A stretch of 27,726 nucleotides of DNA from Hydrogenimonas sp. (GTDB lineage: Bacteria; Campylobacterota; Campylobacteria; Campylobacterales; Hydrogenimonadaceae). The position numbers were made by a program, and so were the translations under genes. Numbering within the stretch: position 1 is the first letter of the stretch; each line of letters starts with the position of its first letter. Below, piece by piece: positions 21,667 through 27,726 of this stretch. Where the stretch lies: NCBI RefSeq assembly GCF_029933015.1, contig NZ_JAOZOZ010000002.1, forward strand, positions 17,127-44,852, read 5' to 3'. The notes beneath the pieces are model-generated. The model was not told the DNA's origin, did no database searches, and was given only the letters and a program-made list of their open reading frames with translations.

Positions 21667-23553
21667 ATACATGATATAGCGTACGGCTGCCGATTTCAGA
21701 AGGGGCAGATGCTCTTTCCTCACACCGGTGACGATCAGTTCGATATCGAGGCTTCCCAGGAGAGTGAGAAGTGCGTTTTTCGAAGCGGTGTCGAGGTCGA
21801 GGTAGTAGTTTTCGTTCATTTTGACGTAGGCAGGGGCGCTGTATTTGAGGTAGCTGTACTCCCCTCTTTCGGCGCTGAACCGGTTGATGCCGAATCGCAC
21901 GCCGTACTCTTTCAGGGCTATCGAGACGCGCTCCACGACGATGGGTTCGAGGGCGAGGATGTCGTGTTCGGAGATTTCGACATAGAGTGGCCCTTTGATG
22001 TTGTCGGCGATCTCTCTGATCGTATCTTCGAAGAGGAAGAGTTTGTCGCTCTCCTGCAGCATATCGGCGATCATCTCGAACGCGATCGCCTCTTCGGTGA
22101 AGTGATGTTTTTTCATATATTCGAATTCGAAATCGAGCAGTTCCTGTTCGAGTCCCAGTTCGACGACGGCCGGGACATACTCTTCGTATTTGATGGTACG
22201 GTCTTTGTCGACGATATCGAAGGAGAGGACGTGGGAGACTTCTTTCTCCTCCCTCAGATCGATGACCGGGGCGAGTGTCGGTTTCATGCGCCCCTCTCTG
22301 AGAGCTTTCGTGATGATCTCACGCCACTCCGTTTTGCCGATGGCGGGTCGTTTGATGTCGTCTGTTTCGAAAGCCGTCACATGACTTTCATTGTACATCG
22401 CCGCATCCGAAAGGGCGGAATCGACACAGCTGAGAAGTTTACCGGGTTGCATTTTTCTCGCATATTCGCAGATGCCGATAGAGAGTATGAGGATATTGCG
22501 CAGGCCGTACCTTTCACACAGGACCATATGCCTGCTGATGATGAGCTGCGCCAGTTCTCTGGCCGTTTCGGCGTTGTAGACAGGCAGGGCGAGGGCGAAT
22601 TCCGTGCCGTTGACACGACAGATCAGAGGCTCGTGGACCACCTCGCACTCTTTTTTGAGAATCTTGGCGAATTCCAGGAGCAGTTCGTCCATCTTCTTGT
22701 GCCCTATTCTCCTGTTTCCCTCGGCGATTCCCTTCATACGGATCATCATCAGCGATCCGCGTGAGCGGGAGTCGTTGGCGATCAGGTATTCTGGGAGTTT
22801 GAGTTGAAAATAGCGGCGGTTGAAGAGATCGGTGGCCTGATCTAGATAGAGCATCTCCTGACTCTCTCTCATCGCTTCGGAGCTGCGTACATAGAGCTCC
22901 TTGACACGTTTGACCATGGAGTTCATCGCGATGACGACGTTTTTGAGCTCTTCGGTGGAAGGGATCTCCTTCTGTATGATGAAACGGTTGTGGATGACCC
23001 CTTCGGCCTGGTTCTTGATACTCTCCAAAGAGCGAAGGACGACACGCAAAACCAGATTGAGCAGGATGAGACCCAGGATTCCGAAGACGACAAACAGAGA
23101 GATGGTATAGAAAAAGAGATCGTAAAGTTGCCGGTAGACATAGCTTCGATCCGTCTGGACCAGAAGATTGAAAAAAACTCTGTCGTTCTTTTCCAGGATA
23201 TCGTTCATGACGGGGGCCTGGATATCGATCATCTCGACGAACCAAGCCGGAATACCGCTTAGGTCGGGATGCTTCACTCGCTTGTAGATCGTCTTGCCAT
23301 GAATGTCTTTCAGCTCGATCAGCCGGTATCTGCCGCTGTCGAAGACGGCATCTATGACCGTTTTTCTTTTCTCCTCGTCCCCGATGACGGGTTTGAGAGA
23401 GAGTGTCAGGGCGTGGGCGGTATTTTTCGCATCGGCCGTCAGCCGGGTTTCGAAATACTCTTTCGATTTGACGAAATAGACACCGAGTACGCTTCCGAGA
23501 AGAAAGAGAAGCAGTACGGAGACGACGATTCCGATCTGTTTGGTTAGCGTCAA
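21664..23553 (-). CDS. LapD-like membrane c-di-GMP receptor with degenerate GGDEF and EAL domains
   Basis: This 629-aa inner-membrane protein has a membrane segment at about 8-28 and a periplasmic domain of the LapD/MoxY type, including IPAWFVEMI with Trp104. A second segment (about 148-172) leads into a HAMP-like linker, then GGDEF and EAL domains. Both are degenerate: NGTEF (315-319) replaces GGDEF, HVLS replaces the EAL signature, and INRFS replaces the catalytic DDFG. It therefore should bind rather than make or cut c-di-GMP. In Pseudomonas, LapD holds the protease LapG at the membrane; no lapG lies nearby. The start is TTG, supported by GGGGG upstream. Confidence 0.85.
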   Translation of the reverse strand: MTLTKQIGIVVSVLLLFLLGSVLGVYFVKSKEYFETRLTADAKNTAHALTLSLKPVIGDEEKRKTVIDAVFDSGRYRLIELKDIHGKTIYKRVKHPDLSGIPAWFVEMIDIQAPVMNDILEKNDRVFFNLLVQTDRSYVYRQLYDLFFYTISLFVVFGILGLILLNLVLRVVLRSLESIKNQAEGVIHNRFIIQKEIPSTEELKNVVIAMNSMVKRVKELYVRSSEAMRESQEMLYLDQATDLFNRRYFQLKLPEYLIANDSRSRGSLMMIRMKGIAEGNRRIGHKKMDELLLEFAKILKKECEVVHEPLICRVNGTEFALALPVYNAETARELAQLIISRHMVLCERYGLRNILILSIGICEYARKMQPGKLLSCVDSALSDAAMYNESHVTAFETDDIKRPAIGKTEWREIITKALREGRMKPTLAPVIDLREEKEVSHVLSFDIVDKDRTIKYEEYVPAVVELGLEQELLDFEFEYMKKHHFTEEAIAFEMIADMLQESDKLFLFEDTIREIADNIKGPLYVEISEHDILALEPIVVERVSIALKEYGVRFGINRFSAERGEYSYLKYSAPAYVKMNENYYLDLDTASKNALLTLLGSLDIELIVTGVRKEHLPLLKSAAVRYIMY

Positions 23554-23595
23554 AACGATCCCCCTGATTGTGAAATTGGGTGCTCTGTTCTATTA

Positions 23596-23624
23596 ATATC
23601 GGTTATTGCTCTTGTAAGATTAAA
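23596..23624 (-). promoter_or_regulatory. Sigma-28-like promoter candidate for the LapD-like gene
   Basis: On the - strand TTTAAT (23624-23619) precedes ACCGATAT (23603-23596). The -10 matches CCGATAt/a of flagellar sigma-28 promoters and the -35 is one base off TAAA. The leader would be about 35 bases. Confidence 0.35.
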
Positions 23625-23675
23625 TCGGGTCCTTTTTCCCGGATGGAGCGGAAAAAAAGAACCTCTGTGGGAAAG

Positions 23676-24047
23676 TTATTTTCGGGGAGAGTATGGGGCC
23701 AGTTCGAAACCGATGGATCTGAGGTAGAAGACGCCGCCGTCGAGGTTCACGACGTTGTAGCCCTGCTGCCTGAGAAAGTTCGTGACCATGCGGGTTCTGC
23801 TTCCGGTTCGGCAGATGAGTCCGACCAGCCGATCCTTGTCCGCGATTTTCTCGTACTCTTCGATAAACTTTTCCACATCGTAATTGCCGAAGGAATCGAA
23901 AAAGGTGAGGCATTTGGAACCGGGAACGATCCCGGTCTGCCGCCACTCCGGTTCGGTCCGGATATCGATGATCTCCATCACGCCGCTTTCGAGCATCTCT
24001 TTGGTGGGGCGCAGATGAACGGCTTTGCTGATCTCTTCGGGGGTCAT
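23676..24047 (-). CDS. Rhodanese-domain sulfurtransferase
   Basis: A 123-aa single-domain rhodanese. The active-site loop is CRTGSR with Cys79 inside GLICRTGSRTRMVTN. The six-residue loop fits a sulfurtransferase rather than a phosphatase. The entry block is IIDIRTEPEWRQTG and the end block VVNLDGGVFYL. I chose ATG 24047, where AAGGAGAG lies five bases upstream; the frame stays open further but has no site. It probably moves sulfane sulfur in the cytosol; the partner is unknown. A GATAAAAT -10 lies just upstream. Confidence 0.9.
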   Translation of the reverse strand: MTPEEISKAVHLRPTKEMLESGVMEIIDIRTEPEWRQTGIVPGSKCLTFFDSFGNYDVEKFIEEYEKIADKDRLVGLICRTGSRTRMVTNFLRQQGYNVVNLDGGVFYLRSIGFELAPYSPRK

Positions 24048-24096
24048 ATCTCTCCTTTGGTGAAGCAAGTTTGGCATTTTATCATCAAATTGCCGA

Positions 24097-24528
24097 TCAT
24101 TCCAACTTTTTGAGCAGGTCACGGTAGTGGTCGACCCCCATGAAGCTCTTCTCCAGCCGCCATCTCAGAATGAACTCGACGATGTTTTTCTTGACCGTCT
24201 CGTCGAGGTTTTCGACGCGTCCGAAGTAGCGGAGATTGATGTTTTTCGCCCTCTTCCTGCCCTCCTCTTCCACATAGGTGATGGCGATGATCTGGGCGTA
24301 TTTTCCCTCCGTGATCTTTCCGAGTGTCTCCGTGCCCAGAGAGATGGCCGAGAGATTGATCGCCTTGAACCTGAAGAGATTGTCGAACTCCCCTACTTTG
24401 TCGCTGAGCTGAAGCGTCTGAAAAAGCTCTTTGAGGCGTTTGAGATTTTTTTTGCGCTCGATCTCGTAGGTGGAAATGGCGCTGGCTTTGTCGGCGAGGG
24501 CTTTGAGCCGATCGAGTTTGCTGGACAT
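24097..24528 (-). CDS. Conserved-looking protein of unknown function (143 aa)
   Basis: I do not recognise the family. The first half is charged and helical (LDRLKALADKASAISTYEIERKKNLKRLKELFQTLQ), suiting a coiled coil. The second half is mixed (LSAISLGTETLGKITEGKYAQIIAITYVEEEG), ending in WRLEKSFMGVDHYRDLLKKLE. GGAG lies seven bases before the ATG. A TAGAAT -10 (24564-24559, - strand) precedes it, next to the promoter of the Nudix gene on the other strand. The rhodanese gene follows 49 bases later with its own -10. Confidence 0.7.
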   Translation of the reverse strand: MSSKLDRLKALADKASAISTYEIERKKNLKRLKELFQTLQLSDKVGEFDNLFRFKAINLSAISLGTETLGKITEGKYAQIIAITYVEEEGRKRAKNINLRYFGRVENLDETVKKNIVEFILRWRLEKSFMGVDHYRDLLKKLE

Positions 24529-24558
24529 CTTCTCTCCATATTAAAGAATATTACTCCA

Positions 24559-24584
24559 ATTCTACCGCGTTTTTATGGTAAAAT
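24559..24584. promoter_or_regulatory. Divergent promoters: 143-aa gene (-) and Nudix-murA (+)
   Basis: On the - strand GCGG runs into TAGAAT (24564-24559). On the + strand TTTTATGG runs into TAAAAT (24579-24584). Both are extended -10 elements, 15 bases apart. Confidence 0.6.
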
Positions 24585-24612
24585 CAAACCCATTTTGAGA
24601 AAGGAACGGGAC

Positions 24613-25035
24613 ATGGCCATTCGTACCCCCTATCTCGCGACCGACAGTGTCATCGAGTGTTTCGACGAAAATGGAGAATTCCGGGGAATCGTGCTGATCG
24701 AGCGGAAAAACGAACCCCATGGCCTGGCGCTGCCGGGCGGATTCGTGGATGTCGGAGAAAGGGTCGAGGACGCCTGCCGCAGAGAGATGATGGAAGAGAC
24801 CGGACTGGAAATAGAGATCTATCATCTGCTCGGCGTCTACTCCGACCCGAAACGCGACCCCAGGTTCCATACCGCTTCCGTCGTCTACGTCAGCCGCGCC
24901 ACGGGCCGGCCCGTCGGAGGCGACGACGCGAAGAGGGCCCATCTTTTCCATTTTTCACAAATACCCTGGGAGAAGCTCGTCTTCGACCACGAGAAAATAC
25001 TGCGAGACTATCTCGACTACAAGGACAGATCTTAA
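24613..25035 (+). CDS. Nudix hydrolase (ADP-ribose pyrophosphatase-like, 140 aa)
   Basis: A Nudix hydrolase with a complete box at about 43-65: G-FVDVG-E-RVEDACR-R-E-M-M-E-E-T-G-L. The LPGGFVDVGE lead-in and the following GVYSDPKRDPRFHTASVVYV are typical of small ADP-ribose or nucleoside-diphosphate-sugar Nudix enzymes; the substrate is inferred. AAAGGAACGG precedes the ATG. Its stop codon directly touches the murA start, so the two form an operon. Confidence 0.88.
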   Translation: MAIRTPYLATDSVIECFDENGEFRGIVLIERKNEPHGLALPGGFVDVGERVEDACRREMMEETGLEIEIYHLLGVYSDPKRDPRFHTASVVYVSRATGRPVGGDDAKRAHLFHFSQIPWEKLVFDHEKILRDYLDYKDRS

Positions 25036-26298
25036 ATGGACTATCTATCGATTACCGGCCCTTCGAGGCTCGGCGGCGAGATCACGATTTCGGGTGCCAA
25101 AAACGCCGCGCTTCCCCTGATGGCGGCCACGCTGCTGTGCGATTCTCCCGTCGTCATCGACAACATCCCCGATGTCGCCGACATCCGGACGCTGCTGAAG
25201 CTTTTCGCGAAACTCGGCAGTCGTTTCACGTTCGAAGACCACACCCTGACCATCGACAACGAAGAGATCACGAACACGACCGCCACCTACGACATCGTCA
25301 AGACGATGCGTGCCTCCATCCTGGTGCTGGGGCCTCTGCTGGCGCGTTTCGGCCGCTGTGAAGTGAGTCTTCCGGGCGGATGCGCCATCGGCCAGCGCCC
25401 CATCGATCTGCACCTGAAGGCTCTCGAACAGATGGGGGCGATCATCGAGATCAAAAACGGCTACGTCGTCGCCACGGCTCCCGAAGGCCTGCGGGGCACC
25501 CGCATCATCTTCGACAAGATCACCGTGACCGGCAGCGAAAACATCATCATGGCCGCGGCCCTGGCGAAAGGAAAGACGGAGCTGATCAACGTGGCCAAAG
25601 AGCCCGAAGTGGTACAGCTTTGCGAAGTGCTAAACGCCGCCGGCGTCAGGATCGAGGGAATCGGAGGCGACGAGCTGATCATCCATGGGACCGACAGGGA
25701 GCCGGTCTGTTTCGACGAGTTCTCGATCATTCCCGACCGTATCGAGGCGGGGACCTATCTCTGCGCCGCGGCGATTACCTACAGCACCGTCACCCTCAAC
25801 GGTGTGCGGCCCGACCATCTCGACGCCGTGACGGCCAAACTCCACGAGGCGGGATGCCGTGTCGAGGAGGATGGGGAGAGCATGACGATCTACCCGGCTG
25901 CCCGCCTCAAGGCCTTCGAAGTCTCGACGACGGAGTATCCCGGCTTTCCCACCGATATGCAGGCACAGTTCATGGCGCTGGCGACCCAGGCGGAAGGGGT
26001 GAGCATCATCGAGGAACGGCTCTTCGAAAACCGCTTCATGCATGTGAGCGAACTGCAGCGCCTGGGGGCGAGTATCCACCTCAAAGGACACACCGCGACC
26101 CTCAACGGTCCCATCCAGCTACTGGGAGCCGACGTGATGGCGACCGATCTGCGGGCCAGCAGCGCTCTGGTGCTTGGAGGTTTGGCGGCCAGCGGCGTCA
26201 CCAACGTCCACCGCATCTACCATCTGGATCGCGGATACGAAGGATTGCACGAAAAACTGCAGCGTCTAGGGGCTAAGATAGAGAGGCTCAAGGAGTAG
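25036..26298 (+). CDS. murA: UDP-N-acetylglucosamine 1-carboxyvinyltransferase
   Basis: A 420-aa enzyme that performs the first committed step of peptidoglycan synthesis, adding enolpyruvate from PEP to UDP-GlcNAc. The blocks are [13 protein letters not shown] with Lys22-Asn23, [15 protein letters not shown] with the catalytic Cys116, and [13 protein letters not shown]. The catalytic Cys is present (not Asp), so the enzyme should be fosfomycin-sensitive. It starts on the base after the Nudix stop, with AAGGA inside the Nudix gene as ribosome site. Confidence 0.97.
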   Translation: MDYLSITGPSRLGGEITISGAKNAALPLMAATLLCDSPVVIDNIPDVADIRTLLKLFAKLGSRFTFEDHTLTIDNEEITNTTATYDIVKTMRASILVLGPLLARFGRCEVSLPGGCAIGQRPIDLHLKALEQMGAIIEIKNGYVVATAPEGLRGTRIIFDKITVTGSENIIMAAALAKGKTELINVAKEPEVVQLCEVLNAAGVRIEGIGGDELIIHGTDREPVCFDEFSIIPDRIEAGTYLCAAAITYSTVTLNGVRPDHLDAVTAKLHEAGCRVEEDGESMTIYPAARLKAFEVSTTEYPGFPTDMQAQFMALATQAEGVSIIEERLFENRFMHVSELQRLGASIHLKGHTATLNGPIQLLGADVMATDLRASSALVLGGLAASGVTNVHRIYHLDRGYEGLHEKLQRLGAKIERLKE

Positions 26299-26318
26299 CG
26301 CTACGCGAGCCTACTCCT
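26291..26318. terminator. Palindrome spanning the convergent murA / hspR stops
   Basis: AGGAGTAG (26291-26298) pairs with CTACTCCT (26311-26318) around a 12-base loop. Both TAG stop codons lie in the arms. There is no T tract, so termination strength is uncertain. Confidence 0.45.
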
Positions 26319-26688
26319 CTTCGAAGATGATGATTTCGTAGTTGTTTTTCGTCACCATCGCCCTGTGGCTCGGGATCGTGGCCTGGCTGTGGGCCCTTTC
26401 GAGCTCTTCACGCAGCGAATCGATCTCTTTCTGCATCGCGTCGATCTTCTCTTTGAGCTGCATGATGATATCCACACCCGCCAGATTGACACCCAGTTCC
26501 CGCGTCAGCCGCAGAATCATTTTGATACGGTCGATATCGCGCTGCGAGTAAAGACGCATCCTTCCCTCTGTCCGGGAAGGCTCGATGAGCCCTTCCCTTT
26601 CGTACTGACGCAGTGTCTGGGGATGGATATTGAGTAGTTGTGCCACTACACTGATCAGATAGACAGGTTCGTCGTAACTGTGCATCAT
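26311..26688 (-). CDS. hspR: Heat-shock repressor HspR (MerR family)
   Basis: A 125-aa MerR-type repressor of chaperone genes. The N-terminal helix-turn-helix is [26 protein letters not shown], followed by a wing block [13 protein letters not shown] and a coiled coil (about 75-105). In Campylobacter and Helicobacter HspR represses the cbpA and groE/dnaK operons. The start overlaps the cbpA stop by ATGA with GGGAGG upstream. It should be autoregulated from the cbpA promoter. Confidence 0.93.
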   Translation of the reverse strand: MMHSYDEPVYLISVVAQLLNIHPQTLRQYEREGLIEPSRTEGRMRLYSQRDIDRIKMILRLTRELGVNLAGVDIIMQLKEKIDAMQKEIDSLREELERAHSQATIPSHRAMVTKNNYEIIIFEEE

Positions 26689-27599
26689 TCACCTCCCGGC
26701 AGTTTTTCTTCCATCATTTTCGCGAGTTCCGGATCGAGCTCCTCGACTTTGGGCAGGACGATGTTGGCGATGAGGTAGAGATCCCCTTTCGTTTTTGTCT
26801 TGCGGTTTGTCGCGCCGAGCCCTTTGACACGGAATTTCTGGCCGTTTTTCGTGTTTTTCGGCACTTTCAGGGTGATCTCTTTCTCCAGTGTCGGCACTTT
26901 GATCTTTCCGCCGAACATCGCGATTTTGAGAGGAATGTCGATCGTCTTGTAAAGATCGTCGCCTTTGCGTTCGTACTCGGGACTCGGGGCCACTTCGATT
27001 TTCAGAAGCAGGTCGCCCCTTTGACCGTTGTAGCTTTTTCCCTTGCCACGGATGCGCAGGGTCTCACCTGTCTTCACGCCGGCTGGAATACGGATGTCGA
27101 AAGATTCACCGTTGACGGAGATGTTGTGGGTGCCGCCCTGCACCGCCGTATTGAACGGGATCGTGATCTTGGCGTGGATATCCAGATCGGGCGTACCCAT
27201 ACCTCCCATACCGCCCATGTCGAATCCGCTGAACCCTCCGCTGGAAAATCCGCCGAATCCTCCACGGGCCGATCCGCCGCCGAAACCTCCGAATCCGCCT
27301 CCTCCGAAAATGTTGCGCAGGATCTCTTCCAGGTCGACGTTGCCGCCCTGTCCCTGGGCGAAGTCGTGGAAACTCTGTCCGCCGAACATCTGATCGCCGA
27401 ACTGATCGTACTGTTTCTTCTTTTCGGGATCGCTGAGGACTTCATAAGCCGCATTGATCTCTTTGAACTTCTCTTCCGCCTCCGGATCCTTGTTGATGTC
27501 CGGATGGTACTTGCGTGCCAGCTTACGATAGGCACGTTTGATCTCTTCCGGGCTCGCATTTTCGCTGACGCCCAATGTTTCGTACAGGCTTTTACTCAT
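26685..27599 (-). CDS. cbpA: DnaJ-like co-chaperone CbpA
   Basis: A 304-aa Hsp40 co-chaperone. The J domain spans about 1-70 with the HPD motif at 32-34 (KYHPDINKD). A Gly/Phe-rich linker (about 85-135) follows, then the two C-terminal substrate-binding domains. The zinc-finger CxxCxGxG repeats of true DnaJ are absent, which makes it CbpA-type (class II). It stimulates DnaK ATPase. AAAGGAGCGGG precedes the ATG. It heads an operon with hspR, the order known from Helicobacter and Campylobacter. Confidence 0.95.
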   Translation of the reverse strand: MSKSLYETLGVSENASPEEIKRAYRKLARKYHPDINKDPEAEEKFKEINAAYEVLSDPEKKKQYDQFGDQMFGGQSFHDFAQGQGGNVDLEEILRNIFGGGGFGGFGGGSARGGFGGFSSGGFSGFDMGGMGGMGTPDLDIHAKITIPFNTAVQGGTHNISVNGESFDIRIPAGVKTGETLRIRGKGKSYNGQRGDLLLKIEVAPSPEYERKGDDLYKTIDIPLKIAMFGGKIKVPTLEKEITLKVPKNTKNGQKFRVKGLGATNRKTKTKGDLYLIANIVLPKVEELDPELAKMMEEKLPGGE

Positions 27600-27647
27600 G
27601 CCCGCTCCTTTAAATCTCTATTCATGGTTTAATGATCTTTTTATGTT

Positions 27648-27677
27648 ATTCTATCATAAAACTTTAGCCGATGTCAA
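27648..27677 (-). promoter_or_regulatory. Sigma-70 promoter of cbpA-hspR
   Basis: On the - strand TTGACA (27677-27672), an 18-base spacer and TAGAAT (27653-27648). Two AACTTTA direct repeats (+ strand, 27660-27666 and 27680-27686) flank the -35. No classical HspR inverted repeat (CTTGAGT-N7-ACTCAAG) is visible. Confidence 0.6.
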
Positions 27678-27726
27678 TCAACTTTAATGCAACCTGGATA
27701 CATCGTTCCATATGGAAACAGTGTCG

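Noticed and set aside
27223..27320. Low-complexity GGA/CCG-type repeats within cbpA
   Set aside because: They encode the Gly/Phe-rich linker expected in CbpA and DnaJ proteins, not a separate repeat element.

Overview
The window looks like chromosomal core DNA from a motile, moderately GC-rich member of the Campylobacterota (Epsilonproteobacteria). Several independent features point there. There is a single-recombinase XerH rather than a XerC/XerD pair. The cbpA-hspR heat-shock pair overlaps by ATGA. The norspermidine genes (carboxynorspermidine dehydrogenase and NspC) are adjacent. flgH carries a GG-N10-GC (sigma-54) promoter. Many promoters have the TTTTGGTAtAAT-type extended -10 typical of the group. 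The base composition suggests a vent or sediment chemolithotroph (Hydrogenimonas, Nitratifractor or Sulfurovum-like) rather than Campylobacter or Helicobacter; the genus is inference.

Layout. 96-4633: kdsB (-), then a tightly overlapping + operon (tRNA1Val methylase, YkgJ cysteine-cluster protein, TPR lipoprotein, trpC), then a phosphoribosyltransferase (-). 4734-7921: yqeY (-) divergent from flgH (+), a FIST sensor protein (-) and a 91-aa unknown (+). 7923-11712: nspC and carboxynorspermidine dehydrogenase (-), hemH (+) and a 105-aa unknown (-) behind a structured leader. 11989-16812: a + operon for envelope glycolipid work (GT39 transferase, polyprenyl-phosphate GT2, UPF0104 membrane protein, a 355-aa protein with possible FtsZ C-domain resemblance, a Nudix hydrolase). 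16885-18650: a thioredoxin-fold-like lipoprotein, a small membrane protein and an anchored TPR protein.

18654-21645: rnz and xerH (-), then a 368-base non-coding stretch and a tetR gene (+). That stretch holds a dif-like site, four hairpins and repeated TetR-type operators. 21664-24528: a LapD-like degenerate GGDEF/EAL membrane receptor, a rhodanese and a 143-aa unknown (all -). 24613-26298: Nudix and murA (+). 26311-27599: hspR and cbpA (-) with a sigma-70 promoter upstream.

Most genes are housekeeping. The parts that repay attention are the xerH/dif/TetR intergenic region, the orphan LapD receptor, the 355-aa operon protein, the leader of the 105-aa gene, and the sigma-54/sigma-28-like promoters. 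I saw no tRNA, rRNA, CRISPR array, insertion sequence or prophage. No clearly new multi-gene system is evident.
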